Source of the DNA: Gluconobacter sphaericus NBRC 12467
GTDB taxonomy: Bacteria > Pseudomonadota > Alphaproteobacteria > Acetobacterales > Acetobacteraceae
Reading direction: 5' to 3'
Assembly: GCF_006539125.1 (NCBI RefSeq)
Contig: NZ_BJMK01000015.1
Span: 1 to 48,669 of the forward strand
Length of the DNA: 48,669 nucleotides
Numbering within the stretch: position 1 is the first letter of the stretch; every line of letters starts with the position of its first letter. A model generated the notes under the pieces. The model was not told the origin of the DNA, ran no database searches, and saw only the letters and a list, made by a program, of their open reading frames with translations. Positions 34,313 to 42,966 of this stretch are shown in pieces. The position numbers and the translations under genes were made by a program.

Positions 34313-37182
34313 GACGGATCTCCATAAAAACGTGCGGGAGAAAAGATCTCCAGATCGGGACGTTCGGAACGGCACAGAACCATATCCGCGACATGCCGCC
34401 CCATAGCCGGCGCAAGCGTGACACCATTGGCCGTCACCGCAGTGAAGAATCCCGGAACATCGGGGCTTTCCCCAAGGATCGGAGCGCCATCGATATCGAT
34501 GTTCATCGCAGCCCAGCTCCTGACAACATTCACCGCGCCCAAAGCCGGAATGAGCCTCTGGGCAACCCAGAGATTCCCTTCCAGATTCTCCCGCAGCGGA
34601 CGCGGATGACCATGCACCGGATCCAGACCGGCACTCCACCCTCCGCCAATCAGCAGAGAGCCGTTTGCAGCCTGTTTGAGCGTCAAATGACGGCTGGCAT
34701 GCGCTAGAAGCGAAAAGACCAGCGGAGCCACAGGCTCGGTCACGATCATCTGCAACGGCGCCCCAAAGACCGGCAGGCGCCTCCCGACCAGCTCCGCAAC
34801 CTCTCCCGCGTAGGCCCCGGCAGCATTCACTACGGCCCTGGCTGACCAACTTACCGCACCCGCACTAACGCGGAACTGGCTTCCATCGCGCTCGATTGCG
34901 GACAGGGCCGTCAGTTCCTCAACCCGCACACCCGCCTTGCGCGCCCGGGCGAGGACGGCCTGCGTTGCTGCCATGGGATTGATTTTGCCTTCCTCGGAGC
35001 AATACGCGCCACCAAGGAACCCTGCTTTCAGGTTCGGTTCGATCCCATGAAGCTCACCCGGATCCAAAATCCGCGCGTCAACACCCAGAGACTGCTCGAC
35101 CGCAACCTTGCTGCGCAGACGCTCCATGTCGGACTCAGTTTCCGCCACGACCAGGCCACCGCAGACCTTGATTTCCAGATCCCGGTCGAACGTTCCGCGC
35201 AACGCCTCCCACATCCGGATGGATTCCCGCTGCAAGGCCAGCGTCCGCGCGGGCATTGACGGTCCATCCGTATCCGCGCTGGCATCGAACGCCATGAGCT
35301 GGGCATGCAGACTGCCCGCATTACCGCCCGAGGCCAGCGCCCCGGCACGCCCGCGTTCCAGCACCACCACACTCTTCCCCGCCTCCGCAAGAAAGAGCGC
35401 GGCGAAAAGCCCGACGATCCCACCGCCCACGACCACGACATCCACGGTTTCCGCGGTGCCAGAAGCCGATTGCACAACCTGCCCCAGACCCGAAGGAATG
35501 GAGACCCGGACATGCCCCTGCCATTCCGGCTTCTGGCGCGCCAGTGCCGCCACTGGCACCGGACGAAGGGGAATCTGGGGCGCCGTAAAGTCCTTCTCGC
35601 TTTTCGGCTCGGGCAGGACCTTCATGAGCGACGCCTGACAGAACCGCCCCTGACAGCGCCCCATCCCGGCACGTGTTGCCCGTTTAAGGGCCGCCAGATC
35701 CGTAATCCCGTCCTCGGCCACTCGTGCCCTGACAGTCCCGGCCGTCACACATTCGCACCGACACAGGATGGTGGTATCTTCCGGCACTGGAAGCAGCCCA
35801 ACCGGCTGATAGAGTTTCCACAGAAGGGCCTGAAAGCGCGCATTGTCGCGATACATCTGCCGGCTGCGTTTCAGAGCGGGGGGCAGCATCTTTCCGAAAC
35901 GCTCCAGCAGCCGCGCCGCGCACAGTCTGCCTTGGGCCTGCGCCAGAAAAGCTCCTCCAAAACGCCCCGCCTCGCCGATGACGGACACATCCGTCTGATC
36001 GGTCCGCCCGTCGGGCTGTCGTCCTGTTTCGGGGTGAGGTACGGGCCAGCCCCGAACGTCCTGCCGACAACCCAGAAGACGCGGCAACTCGCTGGCCGGG
36101 ACAAAGCCGTCGCCAAGACAAACTGTATCGACCTCGATCGAACGCGCTTCTGCTCCGGCCTGCTTCACCGTCACACGTTCAACACAGGCCGAGCCCTCGA
36201 TCCGTGTTACGACACTCTCCCACAGCACAGGCACACCTGCCCGGCGCAGCGTCCAGAGATGCCGCATCCCGGCAAGAGCGAGACGTGGCGCCGCCATAGA
36301 AAGCTGCCCAGCCAGAACAGGCCGTTTCACGGGCGCAGACGCTGATTCCACAACAGCGACCACATCGGCTCCACGATCGACGAGTTCCGCAGCAAGTTGA
36401 AGATTGAGCGGCCCGTTTCCAGCAATGATGACCCGGCCCGGAGAGACTGTTTCATAGGCTCGCAGCAGCGTCTGTCCCGCTCCCGTCGTGATGACGCCCG
36501 GCAACGTCCAGCCCGGACGCGGAGCGGGTGTCTCCTGCGCACCTGTTGCCACGATGATGTGCTGTGTGCGGATATAGAACGCCTCGCCATCCCGCAGCCC
36601 CCCGATGACGAGCGTGCCGTCCTCGCGATGGGCGCACCATACGAGCGTGTCGTGCCACAGACGTGCACCACTGGCCCGCATGGCGTCAATCAGGTGCCGC
36701 CCCTTGCGCGCCTGATCGTCCTGCTGCTCTGGATGCACGGCATTCTGCTTGAAATATTGGCCGCCCGGAATGTGACGCTCATCCACGACAAGAACGTCCA
36801 CACCGCCTCGTGCCAACTCCATCGCGGCCACCAGCCCCGCCGGCCCGGCGCCCACCACGAGAACCTCGCAGACATGTTCGGCCAGCCGCTCTTCACCCCC
36901 CGACAGGGGCGCTGAAACAGCCGCATCCGGGAGACAGTCATTGCTCCGGACCCGCATGCCGTCCCGCACCGGCGTCATGCAACCCCGGCGCGACATCTGC
37001 CCGTCCACTTCCAGCAGACAATCCTGGCAGGCCCCGATCCCGCAGAACGGTCCGCGCCCTGACCCGTCAGGAGCTGTGCGATGCACGATCCGGCCTGCAG
37101 CCATCAAAGCTGCCGTCAGGGTCTGACCGGCTTGCGCAGAGACAGGCCTGTCATTGAACGTAAAACTCAGACAATCCGACAT
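34309..37182 (-). CDS. Single-chain fusion of [2Fe-2S], FAD/NAD-BFD and DAAO-type dehydrogenase subunits
   Basis: A 957-residue protein with four modules. (1) A Fer2_4-type [2Fe-2S] domain, about 1-90, with Cys47, Cys52, Cys55 and Cys68. (2) A pyridine-nucleotide-disulphide oxidoreductase domain, about 105-440, with VVGAGPAGLVAA and a second site at IIAGNGPLN. (3) A BFD-like [2Fe-2S] domain with Cys474, Cys476, Cys510 and Cys515. (4) After a linker, a D-amino-acid-oxidase-type flavin domain, about 578-950, with VVGGGIVGLFAAL. In HcnABC, octopine/nopaline oxidase and D-hydroxyproline dehydrogenase these modules are separate subunits, as in the plus-strand genes 42712-45525 here. It likely oxidises a secondary-amine or D-amino acid substrate. 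ATG 37182 overlaps the permease stop. Confidence 0.92.
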   Translation of the reverse strand: MSDCLSFTFNDRPVSAQAGQTLTAALMAAGRIVHRTAPDGSGRGPFCGIGACQDCLLEVDGQMSRRGCMTPVRDGMRVRSNDCLPDAAVSAPLSGGEERLAEHVCEVLVVGAGPAGLVAAMELARGGVDVLVVDERHIPGGQYFKQNAVHPEQQDDQARKGRHLIDAMRASGARLWHDTLVWCAHREDGTLVIGGLRDGEAFYIRTQHIIVATGAQETPAPRPGWTLPGVITTGAGQTLLRAYETVSPGRVIIAGNGPLNLQLAAELVDRGADVVAVVESASAPVKRPVLAGQLSMAAPRLALAGMRHLWTLRRAGVPVLWESVVTRIEGSACVERVTVKQAGAEARSIEVDTVCLGDGFVPASELPRLLGCRQDVRGWPVPHPETGRQPDGRTDQTDVSVIGEAGRFGGAFLAQAQGRLCAARLLERFGKMLPPALKRSRQMYRDNARFQALLWKLYQPVGLLPVPEDTTILCRCECVTAGTVRARVAEDGITDLAALKRATRAGMGRCQGRFCQASLMKVLPEPKSEKDFTAPQIPLRPVPVAALARQKPEWQGHVRVSIPSGLGQVVQSASGTAETVDVVVVGGGIVGLFAALFLAEAGKSVVVLERGRAGALASGGNAGSLHAQLMAFDASADTDGPSMPARTLALQRESIRMWEALRGTFDRDLEIKVCGGLVVAETESDMERLRSKVAVEQSLGVDARILDPGELHGIEPNLKAGFLGGAYCSEEGKINPMAATQAVLARARKAGVRVEELTALSAIERDGSQFRVSAGAVSWSARAVVNAAGAYAGEVAELVGRRLPVFGAPLQMIVTEPVAPLVFSLLAHASRHLTLKQAANGSLLIGGGWSAGLDPVHGHPRPLRENLEGNLWVAQRLIPALGAVNVVRSWAAMNIDIDGAPILGESPDVPGFFTAVTANGVTLAPAMGRHVADMVLCRSERPDLEIFSPARFYGDPS

Positions 37183-37913
37183 CAGCGTGCGTCCTGCGCC
37201 GTGACAGGCATTTCGATGGGATCGACTGCCGCAGACTGCTGCTGGCGGCGATAGGGACGCTCCGCATAATGCTCGATCCGCCGTTGCAGAAAATCCCATA
37301 CAGTCGTCATCAGCAGGTAATACAGGGCCGCTACAGAAAAGAGTTCCAGAACCATAAACTGGTCCTGCACCAGAATCTGGCTGCGCTGCATCAATTCCTC
37401 CATGGAAATGACTGACGTCACGCTGGTTGTCTTAAGCAGCCCGTTCACCGAATTACCCAGCGGCGGGATAATAAGCCGGAACGCCTGCGGAAACGCGATG
37501 CGCCAGGCAATCTGCCGCTCGCTCAGACCCAGCGCCCGTGCCGCCGCGATCTGGCCGGTCGGCACGGCATTCAGACCCGCACGGATGATTTCCGCCAGAT
37601 ACGCCGCCTCGTTCAGCGTCAGCCCGATGATTGAGCACGCCATTACGCTCAGCCGGATATCCAGCTTCGGCAGTCCAGCATAAATCACGACAAGCTGGAC
37701 CAGCAGTGGCGTACCTCGAAAAAACCAGACATAGAACCGCGCGGGCCACGAGAGCAAACGACGCTGCGAGCGTTTCATAACGGCAAGCAGCAGCCCCAGA
37801 AGAAACCCCATCAGCATTGAGACGGCCGTCATATAGACCGTGATGAGTGCCCCGCGGAAAATATAAGGGCTGCCGAGATAGGTGAAGAAGCCGTTCCAGC
37901 TCCAGATCTGCAT
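37182..37913 (-). CDS. Polar amino acid ABC transporter, permease A
   Basis: A 243-residue HisM/GlnP-type inner-membrane permease with about five membrane segments and the EAA loop (EIIRAGLNAVPTGQIAAARALG). It follows binding protein A (40-base gap) and overlaps the start of the fused dehydrogenase gene by four bases (ATGA). Only one permease gene is seen in this set, so it may form a homodimer. Substrate: polar amino acid or opine-like compound, by family. Confidence 0.92.
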   Translation of the reverse strand: MQIWSWNGFFTYLGSPYIFRGALITVYMTAVSMLMGFLLGLLLAVMKRSQRRLLSWPARFYVWFFRGTPLLVQLVVIYAGLPKLDIRLSVMACSIIGLTLNEAAYLAEIIRAGLNAVPTGQIAAARALGLSERQIAWRIAFPQAFRLIIPPLGNSVNGLLKTTSVTSVISMEELMQRSQILVQDQFMVLELFSVAALYYLLMTTVWDFLQRRIEHYAERPYRRQQQSAAVDPIEMPVTAQDAR

Positions 37914-37928
37914 ATCGATGCCCCGTGC

Positions 37929-37939
37929 TCGTATATCGA
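37929..37939. promoter_or_regulatory. TCGTATATCGA palindrome-like site
   Basis: It lies in the 40-base gap between binding protein A and permease A. On the other strand it reads TCGATATACGA, sharing ATATACGA with the sites near 42642-42660 and 48553-48562. It could be an internal operator or chance. Confidence 0.3.
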
Positions 37940-37953
37940 ATTAGTGTGTCGTA

Positions 37954-38802
37954 TCAGGGTGTGTCGGACGGATGGGCCGGTCCTGAAACCGTAATCCGTC
38001 CGGGAAAGGGCGAGACACCATAAGGCGCCATGAGGCGGTCCAGTGTTCCATCCTCACGCATGTTTTCCAGAACATCCGCCAATCGCTGCGCCAAAGCCGG
38101 ATCCCTCAGCGCCAAGGCAACGGGGGTGGGATACAGCCCCTTCAGAACCGGCCTTACACCGCCCTGAAGCGCATTGCGCCTTGCCACCGCATCTATGGAA
38201 AACACGGCTGTCACCTGCCGCGCCCGCAGAGCAGCAAAGGCAATGCCCACGTTCTGGAACGTCTTGATATTAAAACCCGGACGCCCGGCGTTCCGCAGGG
38301 CCTGATCGGCCTCGCGGGCATGGTGCTCCTCGATCCCGCCCATCTCAACCCCGATCGAAGAGCCGGACAGATCCTCTAGCCGGGTGGGGTGCCGGGCAGA
38401 ATTGTCGTTGAGAGACACGCTGATCGCCTGAATTTCATAGGGGATCATTTCCATCAGCCGCGCCCTCTGGGCAGTGTAGAACATCCCCGTATTGATGACG
38501 TCCCACCGCTTTTCAAGCAGTCCAAGCGTAAGCTGCGCAAAGGACGTCGAGAGCGTGACCGGCGTCAAACACAGCCTGCGTGCGATCTCATTCCCGAGTT
38601 CCATCCGCATCCCGGTGATCTGCCCGTCCACCGTCACATATTGCAGGGGCGGCAGCGTCGGATTGGTCGCCATGATCAGATGCTGCGGAGAAATCAGCCC
38701 GCTGACCTCCTCCGGGCATGGCGCGGCCTGCGCTCCGAACGCCAGGGCTGCACAGAGCAGCCCTGCTCCCCGGATCAGACAGGATACAGGGCTACCCCCC
38801 AT
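37954..38802 (-). CDS. Extracellular amino-acid-binding protein A (SBP family 3)
   Basis: A 282-residue periplasmic binding protein. Signal peptide with core GAGLLCAALAFGAQA, cleavage near AQA-AP. Family-3 features: TLPPLQYVTVDGQITGMRMELGNEIARRL near the mature N-terminus, and RWDVINTGMFYTAQRARLMEMIPY, the typical switch region. The ATG at 38802 starts one base after the stop of the DapA-type lyase gene, so it is co-translated. It partners with permease A and ATPase A on the far side of the fused dehydrogenase gene. The 36-codon upstream extension is rejected. Confidence 0.9.
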   Translation of the reverse strand: MGGSPVSCLIRGAGLLCAALAFGAQAAPCPEEVSGLISPQHLIMATNPTLPPLQYVTVDGQITGMRMELGNEIARRLCLTPVTLSTSFAQLTLGLLEKRWDVINTGMFYTAQRARLMEMIPYEIQAISVSLNDNSARHPTRLEDLSGSSIGVEMGGIEEHHAREADQALRNAGRPGFNIKTFQNVGIAFAALRARQVTAVFSIDAVARRNALQGGVRPVLKGLYPTPVALALRDPALAQRLADVLENMREDGTLDRLMAPYGVSPFPGRITVSGPAHPSDTP

Positions 38803-38803
38803 A

Positions 38804-39694
38804 TCAGGCGCGCTCTTCGAACCGCAGGTCCAGATCGCGGACGATCTGGAACGCACGCGCATCATCCTCAGCCGGCAGCGGCAAACGCGGCGCGCGCGGA
38901 CCACCCACATCGAAGCCCATATGCTTCAGAAGGGCTTTCGTCCCCGAGACATAGCCCTGACCGCCCACGAACTGGATCAGCGGGACATGGCGGAAATACA
39001 TCTCGCGGGCCTTGCCGATATCCTTGTAACCGTCACAGAGATTGAAAATCTCGCTCATGACATGAGGCGCCACGTTGGAGGCCACTGCAACCCAGCCGAT
39101 CGCCCCTTCGAGAAAGCTCTCGAAGCCCATAATGCCGCCAAAAACCGAGAGCCGGTCACCGCACAGCCGGATGATATCCCGCACGCGGGTCACATCCATC
39201 GTGGATTCCTTGATCAGACAGCAGTTGTCGATATGGGACAGGCGCGCCACCAGTTCCGGCTTCAGATCCACATTCGCCGTGGCCGGGTTGTTGTAGAGCA
39301 TGATCGGCAGGCCAATTGCATCTGAAATCCGGCGATAATGGACGAACAGTTCGTCGTCCGTCGGCGTGGAATAAAACGGCGGAATGATCATCACGCCATC
39401 CGCCCCAAGCTTCTCGGCTTCTTGGCTATAGCGGATCACGTCATATGTATTCTCGGCGCCCGTGCCGATGAAAACCGGAACGCGGCCTGCAGCCTGCTCG
39501 ATAACGGTCTGTGCAACCAGCGTGCGTTCGTCATCCGTCAGCGACAGGAATTCTCCGGTTGAGCCCAGCGGGATCAGGCCCGCAATGCCCTGTGCGATCT
39601 GCCAGTCGGTGAAGCGCCGCAGCCCCGGAACGTCAACGCGTCCTTCACTGTCATAAGGCGTGATCATGACGGTATATGTGCCACGAAACTTCAT
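38804..39694 (-). CDS. DapA-superfamily (dihydrodipicolinate synthase-like) lyase/deaminase 1
   Basis: A 296-residue class I aldolase-type TIM barrel. The Schiff-base Lys162 is in LIKEST, Tyr134 in MLYNNPA, and the GTTGE loop appears as GSTGE (44-48). True DapA is unlikely in this setting. In amino-acid catabolic clusters such proteins act as lyases or as the deaminase of pyrroline-4-hydroxy-2-carboxylate (hydroxyproline pathway). Start at ATG 39694 with AGGAAAGA upstream. It is embedded between ATPase B and binding protein A in the minus-strand operon. Confidence 0.9.
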   Translation of the reverse strand: MKFRGTYTVMITPYDSEGRVDVPGLRRFTDWQIAQGIAGLIPLGSTGEFLSLTDDERTLVAQTVIEQAAGRVPVFIGTGAENTYDVIRYSQEAEKLGADGVMIIPPFYSTPTDDELFVHYRRISDAIGLPIMLYNNPATANVDLKPELVARLSHIDNCCLIKESTMDVTRVRDIIRLCGDRLSVFGGIMGFESFLEGAIGWVAVASNVAPHVMSEIFNLCDGYKDIGKAREMYFRHVPLIQFVGGQGYVSGTKALLKHMGFDVGGPRAPRLPLPAEDDARAFQIVRDLDLRFEERA

Positions 39695-39708
39695 GGGTCT
39701 TTCCTTCC

Positions 39709-40482
39709 TCAATGTTCCGGGTCCGACCGCGATCCGGTCGGGTCCGTGGCGGCCTCACCGCCATGGGTATTCATGAACGCCGCGATATCGGGCTGTTGCG
39801 CCGCATCCCCGCGCCCTGTTCCGACAGCGCTAACCTGACCGTCCTCCAAAAGGACGATCCTGTCCGACAGCGATGAAACGACAGCCATCGCGTGTGAAAC
39901 CTGAATGATGGTCATGCCGTCCTGTGCCAGATCGCGCAGCAGCACGCCGACATCGCGCACCTTGTGCGGATCGAGCGCCGATGTCGGCTCGTCGAGCAGA
40001 AGCAATGACGGGCAAAGCATGAGCGCGCGCGCAATCGCCACACGCTGTTTCTGGCCGCCCGACAGATCGGCTGGCAGCACGTCCGCCTTGTCCGCCAGCC
40101 CCAGACGCTCCAGCAGCGCACGCGCTTCATGCTCGGCCTCCCGACGCGAACGCTTCGCCACGACCGTTGGTGCCAGCGTCAGGTTCCGCAGAACCGACAT
40201 ATGACCGAACAGTCCGTATTGCTGGAACACGATTGCCGCCTGTTCCCGCAGAATGCGCGCCGATGCCGGAACGGCCATATCTACAATCCGCCCGTCAACG
40301 CCCATCCGTCCCTGCCAGACCGGCTGAAGCCCGATCAGAGTACGCAAGAACGTGGTCTTTCCCGAACCCGACGGCCCGATAAAACTCACGATTTCTCCGC
40401 GCTCGGCCTCGAACCCGGCATGACGCAGGGTCTCGTTTTTCCCGTGACGGACGCAGACGTCGCGGACATCAATGTACGGCAA
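39709..40482 (-). CDS. Polar amino acid ABC transporter, ATP-binding protein B
   Basis: A 257-residue ATPase. Walker A GPSGSGKTT, Q-loop IVFQQYGLFGH, signature LSGGQKQR, Walker B LLLDEPTSALDPH, H-loop QVSHA. It overlaps the end of permease B2 by 14 bases and is followed by the DapA-type gene after 14 bases. It forms a full ABC importer with the two permeases and binding protein B upstream. The C-terminal 20 residues are a short polar extension. Confidence 0.92.
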   Translation of the reverse strand: MPYIDVRDVCVRHGKNETLRHAGFEAERGEIVSFIGPSGSGKTTFLRTLIGLQPVWQGRMGVDGRIVDMAVPASARILREQAAIVFQQYGLFGHMSVLRNLTLAPTVVAKRSRREAEHEARALLERLGLADKADVLPADLSGGQKQRVAIARALMLCPSLLLLDEPTSALDPHKVRDVGVLLRDLAQDGMTIIQVSHAMAVVSSLSDRIVLLEDGQVSAVGTGRGDAAQQPDIAAFMNTHGGEAATDPTGSRSDPEH

Positions 40483-41122
40483 TGCGTTTCTCCAGCAGGC
40501 GGCTAAGGCAGGTCAGCGGATAGGAAACGGCGAAATAAAGCAGCAGCACCACGCAGAAGACCTGCGCCGCGGGCAACCCGCGGTTGGACAGGATCACTCC
40601 CGCCTGACTCAGCTCCACGACCCCGATTTGCGAGGCCAGCGCCGTGTCCTTGATGAACAGAACCAGATATCCCACTGCCGGCGGCACGATAGCGGACATC
40701 GCCTGAGGGCCAATCACGTAGCGCCACCGCGCCCAGAGCGGCAGGTTCAGTACCAGCGCCGCCTCGATCTGCTCTACCGGAACCGTCTTCACACCGCCAT
40801 GCAGGATCTCGCAGAGATAGGCTGCCGCAATCAGCCCGATAGAGCCGATCGCCACAACGGTCGCGGACACGTCCACACCCATCATGCCCGCGCAGAAAAA
40901 GACGATATACAACGTCACGATGAACGGAATGCGCCGTATGGTCTGCACATACACCACCGCCAGCATCCGTAGTGGAAAGATGTAGCGCAGATCCGACAGT
41001 CGCAGCGCCGTCAGGATGATAGCCCCGGCAATTCCGAGAGCACCGCCACCCAGCGACAACTCGACCGTCCGGCCCATCGCCTGTAGCAGAAGCGCGATGT
41101 CATAATGCGAAAACGCAATCAT
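40469..41122 (-). CDS. Polar amino acid ABC transporter, permease B2
   Basis: A 217-residue HisM/ArtM-type permease with EAA loop EILHGGVKTVPVEQIEAALVL and four to five membrane segments. The ATG at 41122 overlaps the stop of permease B1 (ATGA). With B1 it probably forms a heterodimer. The nine-codon upstream extension is rejected in favour of the coupled start. Confidence 0.9.
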   Translation of the reverse strand: MIAFSHYDIALLLQAMGRTVELSLGGGALGIAGAIILTALRLSDLRYIFPLRMLAVVYVQTIRRIPFIVTLYIVFFCAGMMGVDVSATVVAIGSIGLIAAAYLCEILHGGVKTVPVEQIEAALVLNLPLWARWRYVIGPQAMSAIVPPAVGYLVLFIKDTALASQIGVVELSQAGVILSNRGLPAAQVFCVVLLLYFAVSYPLTCLSRLLEKRIAVH

Positions 41123-41778
41123 ACCATTCGCTCCATCGTCCGGCGGCACAGGGCAAACATGCCGGTCAGAGCAAAAGACAGCACGGCATACAGAGCGCCC
41201 GTCACGAGCATGACCTCAAGAATCCGGAACGTTGTCGATCCGATATCATAGGCCCGGCCGGTCAGATCCTCGACGCCGAAAATGGACGCCATCGCACTGC
41301 CCAGGATCATGATCTGGAAGTGATTGGCCAGCGCTGGAAACATTGTGCGTCCTGCATAGGGCAAGATCACCCGCAGATAGGTTTGGCGCCGGTTCAGCCC
41401 CAGCGTCAGCGCAACCTCATGATAGACCGGAGGCACCCGCGCCATTCCTGCACCGAGAATATCTGCCAGATAGGCCGCCGCATTGAGTGTCATACCAATC
41501 ACGACAGACAGAAACGGCGAGACCATCAGCCCCATCAGCGGGAGACAGTAAAAAACCGCGAAAATTTGCGAGAGTTGCGGCGTGTTGGTCAGGGCTGTGC
41601 TGTAACTACGGCTGAGCGTGCGCAATGTCCCCTGATTTTCAAAACGCACAACCGCCAGCCCGACCGCCATCAACAAGCCTAACACGAAGGCCAACCCCGC
41701 AATCAGAACCGTCACGCCAACACCCCCCATCAGGAACGGCAGACGCGCAAAAACGGGACGGAAGTCTAGCCCTGTCAT
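41119..41778 (-). CDS. Polar amino acid ABC transporter, permease B1
   Basis: A 219-residue HisQ/ArtQ-type permease with EAA loop DILGAGMARVPPVYHEVALTLG. The ATG at 41778 overlaps the stop of binding protein B (ATGA). It is the first of two permeases in the set. Confidence 0.9.
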   Translation of the reverse strand: MTGLDFRPVFARLPFLMGGVGVTVLIAGLAFVLGLLMAVGLAVVRFENQGTLRTLSRSYSTALTNTPQLSQIFAVFYCLPLMGLMVSPFLSVVIGMTLNAAAYLADILGAGMARVPPVYHEVALTLGLNRRQTYLRVILPYAGRTMFPALANHFQIMILGSAMASIFGVEDLTGRAYDIGSTTFRILEVMLVTGALYAVLSFALTGMFALCRRTMERMV

Positions 41779-42575
41779 GGCGCACGTTCCGTCGCAACCG
41801 GGTCGAACCACCGGCGGTAAATCTGCTCAAGACGCCCCTCATGCTCCATCGCGACGAGAATACGGTTCACATCCGCGCGCAGAGTTACGTCCTGCTTCGG
41901 CATTCCGATGCAGTCATCCCCTACCGGAGGCGCAAATCCCCGAATGATCCGCCAATGAACCTGGGATTGAGACGGCAGGTAATGGCCGACATATTCAATA
42001 ACATCCACCATCGCATCACCGCGCCCCTGAGCCAGAGCTCGAATGGCATCGGCATAGCTTTCCAAAAGTAGCATCGGCGCCTCGGGAACGCGCTGCTGCA
42101 GATAGGCAACAGCTGTTGAGCCCCGCACCTCGACCAAACGATGCGCGCCCGATTCAAGATCAGAGAAGGATGTAACGCCCCGATCCTCGGGTGTGATGAC
42201 TGCAAACTGTTCGGAATAAAGCGGCCGTGAGAACGCGATGACCTCCGCACGACCTGGCGTCCGCGTCAGGCCACCGAGAACGATATCGACCTTCCCGGCC
42301 ATCAGATAGGGAATGCGTCCGCTGGACGCGAGTGTTACGAAACGCGGCTCAACCCCCATACCCCGGGCAACCTCGCGGCCGATATCAACATCATATCCGA
42401 CGAGTTCGTTATGATCGTCATATTCCCCAAGTGGAGGCAGCCCGGGCTCCACACCGATGTTGATGTGCCCGCTCGCCCGGATGGCAGCGCTGTCCCTCGC
42501 CCCTGCTCCCTCGCTCCACAAAGCGCCAGAAACAGCGCAGAGCCCCAGCAACAGACTGTTCCAATTCGTTCTCAA
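41775..42575 (-). CDS. Extracellular amino-acid-binding protein B (SBP family 3), TTG start
   Basis: A 266-residue periplasmic binding protein and first gene of the long minus-strand operon. Signal peptide MRTNWNSLLLGLCAVSGALW with cleavage after GAGA. Family-3 features: GVEPGLPPLGEYDDHNELVG and the GKVDIVLGGLTRTPGRAEVIAFS region. The initiation codon is TTG (42575) behind AGGGA; no nearby ATG gives a signal peptide in this frame. It is divergent from the ferredoxin-type subunit gene (42712) across a gap with a TATACGA operator candidate. Confidence 0.85.
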   Translation of the reverse strand: MRTNWNSLLLGLCAVSGALWSEGAGARDSAAIRASGHINIGVEPGLPPLGEYDDHNELVGYDVDIGREVARGMGVEPRFVTLASSGRIPYLMAGKVDIVLGGLTRTPGRAEVIAFSRPLYSEQFAVITPEDRGVTSFSDLESGAHRLVEVRGSTAVAYLQQRVPEAPMLLLESYADAIRALAQGRGDAMVDVIEYVGHYLPSQSQVHWRIIRGFAPPVGDDCIGMPKQDVTLRADVNRILVAMEHEGRLEQIYRRWFDPVATERAP

Positions 42576-42641
42576 GAACGGTTTCCCTGCATGCTGTGCG
42601 ACTTTGGGGTTGCGGTTGCCCGATCACTGATCTAATCCAGA

Positions 42642-42660
42642 TATACGTTCTGTATACGAT
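42642..42660. promoter_or_regulatory. Divergent operator TATAC-GTTCT-GTATACGAT
   Basis: An inverted repeat TATAC-N5-GTATA (42642-42656) running into GTATAC and GTATACGAT, in the 136-base gap between the minus-strand operon (start 42575) and the plus-strand operon (start 42712). Related cores lie ahead of the M20 gene and past the dihydropyrimidinase gene. Likely site for the GntR protein encoded at 46463, by position and form only. Confidence 0.5.
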
Positions 42661-42711
42661 AGAAAACCCTTTAAAAGAAATTTCTTCTCCGGACCGATCC
42701 CGATAGGAAAC

Positions 42712-42966
42712 ATGATGCAATCCGTCACCTTCACCTTCCTGAGCCAGGCCATCGAAGGCATCGAGGGAGAACCGGTTGCAGCAGCCCTCAGGCGCGCCGG
42801 AATCACGGGACTCGGCCAGTCCGGCGTCGATGGCACACCGCGCGGTGCCTTCTGCTTCATGGGAAGCTGTCAGGAATGCCGCGTCCGTATCGACGGCACC
42901 GTCGCCTATGCTTGCAAGGCTCCAGTCCTCCCGAACATGACCGTCACGCCCTATGTTCAGTCCTGA
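42712..42966 (+). CDS. [2Fe-2S] ferredoxin-type dehydrogenase subunit (HcnA/OoxC-like)
   Basis: A small 84-residue Fer2_4 protein with Cys48, Cys53, Cys56 and Cys68 (FCFMGSCQECRVRIDG then YAC). It corresponds to module 1 of the fused 957-residue enzyme on the other strand. Ribosome site TAGGAAAC; a second ATG directly follows. It overlaps the next gene by 14 bases. It is the electron-transfer subunit of the split dehydrogenase. Confidence 0.9.
   Translation: MMQSVTFTFLSQAIEGIEGEPVAAALRRAGITGLGQSGVDGTPRGAFCFMGSCQECRVRIDGTVAYACKAPVLPNMTVTPYVQS

Noticed and set aside
34312-34849. Long N-terminal extension of ABC ATPase A
   Set aside because: It lies inside the fused dehydrogenase gene in another frame; the ATGA-coupled start at 34312 fits the family.
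35305-36345. 346-codon frame antisense to the fused dehydrogenase
   Set aside because: It is a shadow; Pro/Arg/His-rich with no motif, while the opposite strand has four intact domains.
38389-39325. Frames antisense to binding protein A and DapA-like lyase 1
   Set aside because: They are shadows of well-supported genes.
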